The notes beneath the pieces were generated by a model. That model had not been told where the DNA came from and made no database searches. It saw only the letters and a program-made list of their open reading frames with translations. Shown here in pieces: positions 32,542 through 42,800 of a stretch of 64,000 bases of DNA (its first letter is position 1; the number at the start of each line of letters is the position of its first letter). Made by a program: the position numbers and the translations under genes. The DNA is from Atriophallophorus winterbourni (lineage: Eukaryota; Platyhelminthes; Trematoda; Plagiorchiida; Microphallidae): contig JACCGJ010005542.1 of assembly GCA_013407085.1 (NCBI GenBank), positions 27,248 to 91,247 on the forward strand. The letters run 5' to 3'.

Positions 32542-35500
32542 ATGGGGAAGAAACAGCATCAAAAAGATAAACTGTAATTTGCCCATTTTCATTCTGAAAC
32601 AAACAAATGCTCTAGTTATCTAACGTGTACTGAATGGAGCACCTTGTATGGCGGCAAACGTGCATCAGAGGATAGACGGCGTTTCAAACGTTTACCGTTT
32701 CACTGTTGCAGGTTTTTGCTTCGACAATATTTAACCATTTCTGCAGCATAACATTTCAACCCTTCAAAAACCCCTACTGCACGAGAGAGGGAATCATATT
32801 CGATCTTGAGTACTCTTCCGTTTTCACCTAATGCTTTACAGAAATATACTCCCATTTGTCAGGAAGCATGGCATCAATCCTGTGACGGGCAAGGTTTGAG
32901 CACAGCGCTTAGATATTTTTTTAGAAATTGAAGGCTGGCGATCTAATCAAACTAATTTTCCACCGAAATTCCGATGGAAAATTCCACTGCCCGGTTACCT
33001 TCAAAGTTTTCAATGAAAATACTCATATAGTTGCGATAAAACCGACTGGCAACGTGTACTGTTTTGACGCTGTAGATCGATTGAACATAAAAAGCAACAA
33101 TTATTTAGATCTGCTTACTTCTGATCCATTCTCGAAAGATGATATTATAACAATCCAGGATCCTTCAAATTTAGATAAATTTAACATATCAGCTTTCTAT
33201 CATGTACAACAAATGGAAGAAAACAAAAGTATGTTTGTGGATTCTGACCAGTTATGAAATTATAGAGGATTCTGGAACCGTGATAATACGTCAGCTCAAT
33301 CAAGAGACCAAAGAAACGCTTGCTGAGCTGCCCAAGGAAATGAAAGTACCGGATTACATGCTCTCAAACAAACCAGCTTCTAGCGTCGCGTCTCAGAAAC
33401 GTGACGTTTTCAATACAGTATGTCATGGAATTGAATGTTTGATAAATTCAGGCTACGTATTCAACCGGAAAAGTTGCCGCTTCTTTAACGTCCACCGTAA
33501 TGGAACCGGTAACAAAAATGGAACCAGGTTTGTTGTTTTAATGGTTCTTCCATAATACCATTTTAGCTGTTCTTGAGGATGATGTAGTGCGTTACAAGTA
33601 TGTTAAAAAGAAAGGCTACGTCAGTCTCGTCACGTCTCATGGTCGCTTAAATTTGGAGCTGCATTGCGACCTGGTTCCTAAAACTTGCGAGAACTTTATT
33701 CGTCATTGCAAGTCCGGTTACTACAATGAAACCAACTTTCATCGGCTCATTCGATATTTTATTGTAAGCATTCGTGTGTATACTTTAATACATTCATTAG
33801 ATTCAGGGCGGTGACCCAACGGGTACGGGTCTTGGTGGTGAATCGGTTTGGGGAAAACCGTTTCCTGACGAATTTCCACCAAACTTGAGTCATGATTCTC
33901 GAGGAGTTGTTTCCATGGCCAATTCCGGTCCGAACACTAACGGCTCGCAATTGTAAGTGGAACGCACTGCTGACGCATTTTTGTTTTATAGTTTCATCAC
34001 GTTTCGCAAATGTAAGAACTTGGACAAGAAGCATACCGTTTTTGGAAGGTAACATAGATTGTTTCATTGTAAATTTTTAAGAGTTGTTGGTGGAAATGAT
34101 ACGCTTAACAAGGTCGAAATGTTAGAAACGGATAAAGATGACCGTCCATTGGTAAGTGCGACATAAACCGGGTTTCTTTTTGAACAGGTGTTTCTATAGT
34201 TCACACTACGTCTCATGCAGAATCATGATTCACACTAATCTTTAGTTTCCAGTCACCATCGTTTCGAATATTCGATCCAGTTTCAAGCATCGAGAAGGAT
34301 GTTTTCATAAGTGAAGCTTTGGTCATTTTGTGAACATTTTAAAGATTTGAAAAACTACGAAAAAATAGATCCACTAAAAGTTTTTATTGTTTTCCCAAGA
34401 GTCTTGAGCTTCTTCCATTGCACTCATTCATCGTTCCGTGTTTGTTTCGGCTGAATCATAATACGGGCTGTATATTTATCCATTGCAAGCGCCGCGGGAG
34501 AGATTGTTCCTCCCGAATCGGACTGTTTAGTCATTCGAAAAGCTGTAGAACATGAAAATGCATGCGATTGTGATGTACATCCATGGTCGACATCGACCGA
34601 AGGAGGTCAACAACAACCATATTTATCCAGGTAAATGCAAGATACTGAATAATGTCAAGTGTGACAACTGTCACACACCCATAAGTGACATCGTAGATCA
34701 TATGGAGCGGTTCAACCACATAGGATATCAGGTGGTTGGCGAGAGTGCGCCAGGGAAGAAATGTGCGTTCAGACTTACTAAAATCGAACCGCGGTTTGTT
34801 ACCCTTATGACCTCTGCAATTGACATTTATTTAGTGCCTGAAGAGGAGAGGAAGCATTAATTATAGGAAGTTAATTTTTGTCCATTTCAAGATCATGCAC
34901 TGCTGGAGGCTTCCTGGCATTATTGTTTGTCCCAAAATACGCTTGGTTGAAACATCTACGCGATTATGCACTGTATTTTTCGAGCTAGTGGTATTAGCCA
35001 TCAGAGAGCCATTGACCGATGTTGTCTCCGCTAGTTGGGAGCCCTGTTTATGAGACCGCTATGGTCAATCAATAGCCTGTATAAATGGGTAAACGTGGCA
35101 GGTGGCCTTGTTGACGTGGAAAAGTGGTTTGAAAAAGATCACTTGTGGTTTATCGAAAGTGGAACGAGTGCTCATGCCTGAGTTTGGTTAAGAGAAACAC
35201 CAACTCTAGGGCTGAACAATATGGCGAGTATGCTAATAAACTGAAAACAATTGTTAGTGTGCATTATTTTTCTCTTGTAGCCATATTTACGAATTGCGAT
35301 TGTATAAGCAATGCAACGTAGAAAAGAAAAATGGCGTGCAAATCGACAACATTTATGTTTTTCATGTCTATGTTACACTACCATTTCGTATCAGATTGTA
35401 CATACCCTGCACTTACACGCCACAACAGGTTTCGGGTTGTTTGTCGTCATCAGATGGAGGTTAGGTTCAGTGAGCCTTGATACAGTGGAAAAGTAGTAAA

Positions 35501-37181
35501 GACATTTATAATTCAATGCCATCGTTAATTTCGGTTCTCAAGTACTGTGCCGTTTGGGTACTGTGCGTCGATCGAGGAGCTATACATTTTTGCAGAAATG
35601 TATGTATGTAATTAAAGCTTTGAGTCAGGCAAATTACCGCATAGTCATAGAATGCGCGTGGAGTGAGATAGGCTCTCAAGGCCCGTTATCAATCATATGG
35701 GCATTATACCGGTAGCGAGTATCGAGGGGTTAACTGCTAATCAACAAGAAATCTGTGGAATCTGCAACAGATTAAACATGTTTACACCGTTGTGAACACT
35801 TCACAGTTGTACTCATGTGGGAACGAGATCATTTCAACTTACAAGCAACTATGCAAAATTATTTTTTTCACAGGAAGAAATTCAGTTGATCAACTGTGAA
35901 GTGTTCGTTGATCCTTTTGTTGAAGTAGAAGAAATGTTATCCGCTGAACGGGCGAAATCCAAGTCAGGAGAACCTAGCGACGCAGACCTCCCTAAACGAC
36001 CGAAACCTGGCAATCGAAGAGAAGAGGAAGCGTTGGAAGCAGAAGAAAGAGCACGGCGTTTTAAAGAATCAGGTAAGAGTGGTATTCTATTTCTGCTCGC
36101 GGTCGTTTTGTTGGTATCTATTGAATCTTGAGCATTCAGCCTTTCTGATATCTTACAATGCAAGTTAAATTTCGATAACTGTACGCCTGCTCAATGATCC
36201 AACTTCAAGCCTGTTTATTCCCAAGATTATCAGACCAACCGCTTTCAAAATTACGACTGAAAGAGGGAGAGGTCACAATGCTTTTGTTTTCACCATTCAT
36301 TAGGTTTTGTATATGGCTCATAAATTCGATCCCCCACTGGATTAATTCATCTGTAGAAGACATATCCTTTGGTTGCGGCGCGGCGAATACAGCGTAACCT
36401 TTAGGTATGTAACCATGGTCAATGCAATAAATCACGAAACAATTGAAGCATGAAGCAATTCCGTACTATGCAGCTAATACTAATTCGTCACCGGTAGTGA
36501 ACTGCATATGGAAGTAGGCTGGAATATCACTGCCACTCCATTTTTGCGTGCCTAGGCAACCTGCCAGTATCGCTCACCACTTGCAATTGCTGTGCGGCAC
36601 CTTGCCCAGGTCTAGGCTTTTGTCTTCATACACACACGAAGCTATGCAATTACAAGAACCTAGTGCTAGAGGCGAATAATTTGTAGAATCTCATCACCGT
36701 AGTTGACCTATGGACCAGGTTTCAATAAGGGTTTGCATGCGTGTGTATTTCATAGAAAAATTGGGTTGAATAAAATGCTGAAATTTTATGGATCCAGAAA
36801 AAGCACCGTACAGTTGTCGACTACACATGGACCAGTATACCGTCCAGTTGCCCTTTGTCTGAACATATATAAGAAAGATAGTACTGCGAAATCACACCTC
36901 CGTCTATTAGTACTTAAGATTAGGCGTTGGTTAAACACTATTGATTTCATGTTGCACTAGTTAATGTGCGTCATTTCCTTTCAGGCCCAACAACGGTTTA
37001 CCGGCCTGGTGTGGGAAAATTCATCGACATTTCTTCTCACCAGGATGATGAAAAAGTTAGCACTAAGCGAAATAAATCCGCGGACAGCCCACATCCAATT
37101 TCCTCAATGAATGACGAGGTTGCACAAAAACGACAGAAGACAGTGCTTCGGTCCACGTTATCTGATTTCAGTGCATGGTGA
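32542..37181 (+). CDS. PPIL2: PPIL2-type protein: U-box plus cyclophilin-like domain
   Basis: Exons 32542-32573, 32616-32711, 32747-32809, 32842-32893, 32925-33228, 33266-33417, 33452-33527, 33567-33763, 33801-33952, 33992-34048, 34082-34151, 35874-36072, 36985-37181 (stop included) sum to 1647 nt = 548 codons, all introns GT-AG. Start [11 protein letters not shown] is family-typical. U-box about residues 36-110 ([33 protein letters not shown]); linker [18 protein letters not shown]; cyclophilin fold about 275-430 ([66 protein letters not shown]); C-terminal end DFSAW. The CypA Trp121 position is Asn, so strong isomerase activity is doubtful. Family members are nuclear, spliceosome-linked U-box ubiquitin ligases. 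The first ten introns are only 31-42 nt; the last two are 1722 and 912 nt and hold a short ORF and a SINE. Host gene, intact. Confidence 0.95.
34552..34860 (+). CDS. Uncharacterised 102-codon ORF inside PPIL2 intron 11
   Basis: Same strand as PPIL2. The N-terminal half is His/Asn-rich ([18 protein letters not shown]), with CDNCH in the middle; the C-terminal half [20 protein letters not shown] then [14 protein letters not shown] is the best conserved-looking part and weakly recalls the C-terminus of GTP cyclohydrolase I feedback regulatory protein (I-V-x3-LE...GFRV...G-x-T). A GT at the codons after IYPG (CCAG|GTAAATG at 34629) could be a splice donor, so the true exon limits may differ. It may be a nested gene, a retrocopy fragment or chance. 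No function assigned. Confidence 0.25.
   Translation: MKMHAIVMYIHGRHRPKEVNNNHIYPGKCKILNNVKCDNCHTPISDIVDHMERFNHIGYQVVGESAPGKKCAFRLTKIEPRFVTLMTSAIDIYLVPEEERKH
35345..35500 (-). repeat. Dispersed repeat with hammerhead-core-like string
   Basis: Minus strand: ACTTTTCCACTGTATC, CACTGAACCTAACCTCC, CTGATGACGACAAACAACC then CGAAACC, GTGTAAGTGCAGGG. The same order recurs on the plus strand at 45858-45975. CTGATGA and GAAAC are spaced as in a hammerhead, but no stem II can be drawn. Confidence 0.5.
36460..36640 (+). mobile_element. Hairpin SINE, diverged, in PPIL2 intron 12
   Basis: CACCGGTAGTGAACTGCATA, TGCCTAGGCAACCTGCCAGT, TGTGCGGCACCTTGCCCAGG and TCTAGGCTTTTGTCTTCATA follow SINE order with many substitutions; an old copy. 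Confidence 0.75.
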
Positions 37182-37228
37182 ATGTGAATGGCTAATTTCT
37201 AAATTAAATTGTTAACTTGACATTTTCG

Positions 37229-37320
37229 GAGCTCTTTCTATCAATAAAGCGCCAGGAGGGGACGGGTTACGTGTTGAGGTTATTAAAGCTTGCTTTCCAT
37301 CGCGTTTGTTTTAAGACTGA
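37229..37320 (+). mobile_element. RT fragment behind PPIL2
   Basis: ALSINKAPGGDGLRVEVIKA is the conserved block before the RT core (usual form NKAPGPDGI..EVIK). Only about 30 codons are kept. The following 37330-37780 has short frames without clear motifs. Confidence 0.6.
37243..37248 (+). terminator. Candidate PPIL2 polyadenylation signal AATAAA
   Basis: AATAAA 62 nt after the PPIL2 stop codon. It lies inside an RT relic (codons for SINKAP), the first such hexamer downstream of the gene. Confidence 0.5.
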
Positions 37321-37789
37321 ATGTTTCTCATAAAAATGGAACATCGATTAGCCTGTCGTTCCTTATGCGTGCTTTAACTACATCGGCGCTGCCGACAGGT
37401 TGTTTCGTGACGTTTCTGCTAAATTATTTCCGTCACTAACGGACGCGTTAACTAAGGTGGTTTCGCGCTGGGGTGCAGAGAACAAATGTTAACCTTACAT
37501 GCGGTGCACGCATCAAACACTGGTGTGCGTTATTGGCTCCGTAGACGGCAGTTGCTTATGTGCATTATGTTTCCGGATGACGTGCCGTTCAAAGTCGTTA
37601 GCCCATTACAACGGTTACATATCCAGGATTTCGGTCATCAAACACAGCATTTCATACGAGTTACCTAAGGTTAAAAAAGATGGAGCGAAAGCAAGAGTCG
37701 ATCGTGCACCTAAATTGTTTTACGGTTGAGGGTTGGAAAATGGCACACCTTTGCTTGACGCCATGGCGTTAAAATAACCCAGAACTTAG

Positions 37790-38900
37790 AAAATTTTATG
37801 GTAGAAAAAGCAGTAAGCTTAACAATAACCATAGGATGGAAAGGTATATCGAGTAAACATAAAATCTTCCAAAATTAATAGGGACAGTCACCGCAAGGTT
37901 CATATACCCATCGAGTTTAGAAGCGAAAACCTCGACAGATTCCGAGCGTATGATTTCTTCAGGCAAGATGTTCCAAGTAAAACAAATTCTGACCCAGAAA
38001 TAATGACGACGAATATCCAATCGAGAATGCGGAATGCTTAAAGCCTTTGAATGTTTTCGTGTTCGAGTAAGGCCATTGGGATTTAGTAAGTGTTTTAGGG
38101 GATAATTTTCAGTGTGCACGATTTTGAATGCCAACAGGAGGTCACTCCGTATCTGTCGTTGGGTAAAATCGTGTACATTTATTTTTAACATTCGCTCTTT
38201 GAAAGGCAAATTTCTGTAAAAGGAGACCATCTTTGTCACACGATGATAAGTCCTGTCAAGTAGTTCACTATCCTTCCTCAGCCATGGTATCCAGACTTGG
38301 ATCGAATATTCCGTAACATGCCGAGTATTAATTAACTGGGGTAAGGTTTTATGCGTGAAAATCTTGAATATTTTTTTAGAAGATACGGTAGGCTTTGTTG
38401 TACAGTGTTCGGCAATGATGTCCAGACGTAAGTTTAAACGACACCCAGATACCGAGATCTATATTCTGCTGTGATCCAGACGAGATCTTATGTGCCAAGC
38501 TGATACGTGTGGTGCAGAGATTTTCCAAGCCGCAACATTTAACATTTCGTAGGGTTAAATGGTAACTCATTTGTCTGGGACCAACGAAATAAGGTGCACT
38601 GATCCCGTTGTAATGCCGCAGTCACTGACAGTCCTAACACGATTCTATATTTTAACATAATCGGGAAACAGTATCAAGTTACATCCAATATCCTCCACTG
38701 CATCGTTCATATACACCAAAAACAGAAGAGGTCCAAGCACCGAGCCATTCGGAACTCAACTTATGACATCTATGTGCTGCCAACGCGAACTTGTCTATCA
38801 GTAAGATAGTACCTTACCAATTCAGCAACATTCCCGTTATTCCATAAGCTTCGAGCTATTTTATCAGAATAAACTCAACCCTTCATGTCATTACAGGGAA
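37790..38900 (-). mobile_element. CR1-like RT relic (minus strand)
   Basis: Minus strand, in order: VPNGSVLGPLLFLVYMNDA (38750), LFPDYVKI in place of a FADD box (38680), MSYHLTLRNVKCCGLENL (38570), RVTKMVSFYRNLPFKERM (38245), QIRSDLLLAFKIVH (38150), HYFWVRICFTWNILPEEI (37990). The last 147 codons (38239-37796) are open. Catalytic Asp residues are lost. Confidence 0.75.
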
Positions 38901-38904
38901 CCTA

Positions 38905-39850
38905 CGAGAACCTATCTTCGGTATCATAGCCGAAAATGTAAATCAATAAAATATAAGCATACAGTGGGATACTGTTTCCGATGGAGCTTGGTAATGCGAC
39001 CATACTTATGGCTGGCCTGCCCTTGCGAAGCCATATCAGATTTCGAGTACACACATTTAGCCACAGCTATCAAACGATTAATGACAACGCACAAAAGTGA
39101 ATCCCCGGTATTTTTCGCATTTCTCGAATTACTTTTAATTAGCGTGAGGTTTTCGGCGTCAATGTTGAATCAGCAATTCATAAATGAATGTATTACGACA
39201 GTTTTGTTTCGGTCGACAAGTTCGATAGAGTATTCATTCCGAATCCGATGCACTTACTTTGGTTGAGAGGCTTGTTGTTGTATTGGCTCTAGAGGCTCAA
39301 CCGCTTAAACGACGTGCCCCGTAGTCGCCGAAATGTAAATGTTCGATCCATCTCTCCATTGGCTGCACTTTCACTACATACAGGCTCGACACGTGCTGTT
39401 TTAAGTGTGGCTGATCCAATAACATTGTTGACGACATCAGGCATAGCATCAAATCTACATTTATTCACAGCTGTTTCGACATCGAAGCAGATTTCGGCGC
39501 GCATCACACAACACGTTATAGAACTTCGCTGAAGTGCAGTCGGGATGTATATGCCTAAGAGATTCCTGGTACTTAAGTTTGGATGGAAATTATGAAGCGT
39601 GAGTTAGCAAGCTCGTCAAGATACCGGACAGGCGTACGGGTACCTCATGAACAGTGAGTAGCTTAAAATCTGATAATATGGCCATTCTCAACAAACATAA
39701 TTACTCGCCACAAGGTTCCTATCATCATGAGAAAAAAACCGATTGAATGTAAAACGTTTATCGAAGAAAGTCTAGAACAAACAGAACACAGCCAAGAATT
39801 GATTTACGTACAACACACAAGTGGGTGAAAGCCCCGGGGTTAAAAAATCT
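38905..39850. other. Space between converging genes, nothing recognised
   Basis: Short frames on both strands (for example 39289-39532) lack motifs. Part of it is likely LIN9 3' UTR. Confidence 0.4.
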
Positions 39851-39855
39851 CAATG

Positions 39856-42800
39856 TCAAATGCAGTCAGCGTTTTCCTGAAAGAAGCCATCGGGTTGCCC
39901 GATATAAGCACAATCCGCGTTCGTCCACTGCAAATTCATGGACCCGGTCACGGCTTGAATGATCTGGCTGATCAAATGCTCCACGGTCATTTCAAAACTC
40001 CTTAGAATAGGGAATGAGCGAAACATGCACGTAATTACTTCAAATTGTTCGGATGAAGTTGTAGGCGTAGTTCTCGAATTAGTTCCTCAATACACGCCAA
40101 ACTTTGGGTCATGGAACGATGATCGGATAAGTTCTAAAGTGTATTAATAATATATGACATGGATTAGACTTACACAAAGGTGAATCAACAGGCAACTCAA
40201 CTTGGCAACGAGGTCTATGTTGGTCTCGTCCGAGTTGTGGTTCAAGCGATTCTGAAATTGTGTAATATACGTGATAATTCGACATATTTAACAAGATGAT
40301 CGGTCAAAGCTCGCTCGGATGAATTAAAGAATTCAAACACAAAACTTGCTTGATCACAACCAGGGAAAAGAGCCCTATTGCATAGAACTAGATGAATAAA
40401 GTATATCCACGTGGAATGCGATGTAATCCCGCTTGAGCAGGAACTGCAAGTGATTATAACAGTGATTTTCCGGTTGTTGTGCAGCTATACAGCGCGGCCT
40501 TAGTTGACCTACTTTGCCGATATCTACCATGGATGTACACGCAGTCCGATTCGGGGAAAACAATCTCTCCCACAGCGATACGCAGTACTCGGTCGATCGA
40601 TGCTGACTGCTTGATCTACGACCAGCAGTCGAGAGCGGTAGCTGCTCATCCCCAGGTTGCACGGAGTTAGACAGATATGAGAAAATGACAGTGAGATGAG
40701 CCAAACAGCAAAAATTCGCCAAAATACACCGCGAAAATGAAAGATGCCGGTTTCACATCCGCATATATTCTTTTAAAACGTTCGACTTCGTTTAGTAGTA
40801 ACTAAAGTCAGTTGATACCAAAGATATTGGTAAAAAGGAACTTACTTGCTGGAGTCTTATTCGTGCGATCATCTCTTGCGCTTCGTCGTAACAGCGCCGA
40901 CGCCATTCCGTGATATGAGCTACCTCCATGTTCTGCTCCCGAGCGATCTGCATTTTGTTAATTATGAGAAAAGGGGGTGCTGAAACGGTTGCGATAATAA
41001 AAATGCACAACACCACTTAGCTTACATTTGTAAGTAAAGCAGGAGCGTTTCCACACATTTAACCAATAACATGGATAGATAATTTTTCTTAAAAAAATAT
41101 GCATACACGTTGCTATGTATGCATGTATAAAAGCACAAGTCTAAATTCAGGCGAATTGCAGCAGGAAGGAAAAGTGGCCTCTATGAAACTGAGTGAGCAT
41201 ACAACTCTAGCTTTCGGACGGAGCTAGAGCTAAAGTGTATGCCTTAAAGTATACAGTATCGAAAAACGGAATTGATTTAATCTAAGAATCATTGTTGCTA
41301 ATATTTATAATTCCTTGTGAATACCTATAGGCTTTGAGTCTAAACTGATGTCTTGATTCACTAGTTTTTGCATTTTTCCAAATCTTTTTGTACACTTTAA
41401 TAAGTATGTTTCCGACTTAATTTCAAAGATTTTTTCATTGACCAAGCTCTGATTGTCATGAGGACATTCTAGAAAGAGTCGTAAAACAGCACGCCACGTT
41501 CTCAACTCATTAATATTATAATTCCGGGTAGTTTCCACTTATTTTGCCATGCTCTCAAATTCCAATCATTAATAAAGACTCCACCGAAACATATCACACT
41601 GTCATCCCGAATGTCTTTAGAACAGATGCCCCTTATTTTATTTGCGTCAAGATATAGTTGTTAAAAGAAACTTCCTAGTGAACAATCAAATTTATTTTGT
41701 CGCTGCGTTATGTATTTTATCCAAAGTATTGGTTTGCGCGACATTTACAAATTTTGTTTGTTTGTCAACATTCATCTTAAGAGGAAATATCGAGTATTTT
41801 AAAATTAAGCTTTTTCATTCCTTTATAATGATCATGTAAGCTATTCCTTGCTTAATATTAGTAACATACGTAAGGGTAATGCGTGTGTGTATGTATGAAA
41901 TCACAAACCTGATACAGGTAAAGGGCTGCGCAATCAAAGACTGCACGTAGTCTAAGATACTGTCAAGTCGCCCAGCACTAAACAGATTTGAGAACGAAAA
42001 TAAACATAGAAATGGCAGTAAGACTCCAGCGCGTTTTTACATGCAGCTCACTGCCGGTGGCAAATCAATTTAGCACGGTGTTAGCTGCACAGCACCTAAG
42101 TGCTGCACGATTGCACATCCGCGCAATGCGTATAGCATCCAGGATATTCGGAACAATGAAGTATAGCATCAGTTGTTCCCTGCAATGCATTGGGCGGCAG
42201 CGGTAACGCAGGTCCTTTTCACGTGAGGATGCCCGAATTCAATCTTGATCACGCATATTTGAGAACCACGCTTAACCATAATCCTTCACCACACCCTAGT
42301 GTGAATGGGTTTCGATGTCCGTTAGAAAAATACGTGTGAAACAATACGACTTGATTCGCCTCGTTACAGGAAAACCGATAATTATCAACGATCATGTTAG
42401 TCCTAACGGAAAACTGAACATACTGAACTTAACATTACTAGAAGAGAGTTCAGCGAAAGTCGACGTAACCGTTTATTGATTCAAGCTCAACGCAATCTTA
42501 GTGTCGCCACCGGTAAGTGCAAACTGTAACCAGAGGAAACCGGCCGACCGACGAAGGTTTTGTCAACAATGCGACTATAGTTTGCGACTGATGCTTAAAC
42601 AGCATTTAACGATCAATCTATTAGGTGGTTACAATCATCCAAGATCAATGAAAAGTATTATATTATAAATCAAAAGCAGGCAAAGTGCAGCACAGTCATG
42701 AAGCGCATATGGGCTGAGATACTGCCATGTTGCCAAGGACTAGAAAGATACCAGACAGGGAAGGAAGATGGTAGTGAGACTCCAGCGTGTTTTCGCATGC

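Noticed and set aside
37486..37740. Short plus-strand frames after PPIL2 (IQDFGHQTQHF)
   Set aside because: They look element-like but no domain could be named, so not listed as a gene.
40375..40722. 115-codon minus ORF inside LIN9 intron as an extra exon
   Set aside because: LIN9 exons 40947-40846 and 40251-40174 join in frame with the expected protein; the ORF adds text unlike LIN9.
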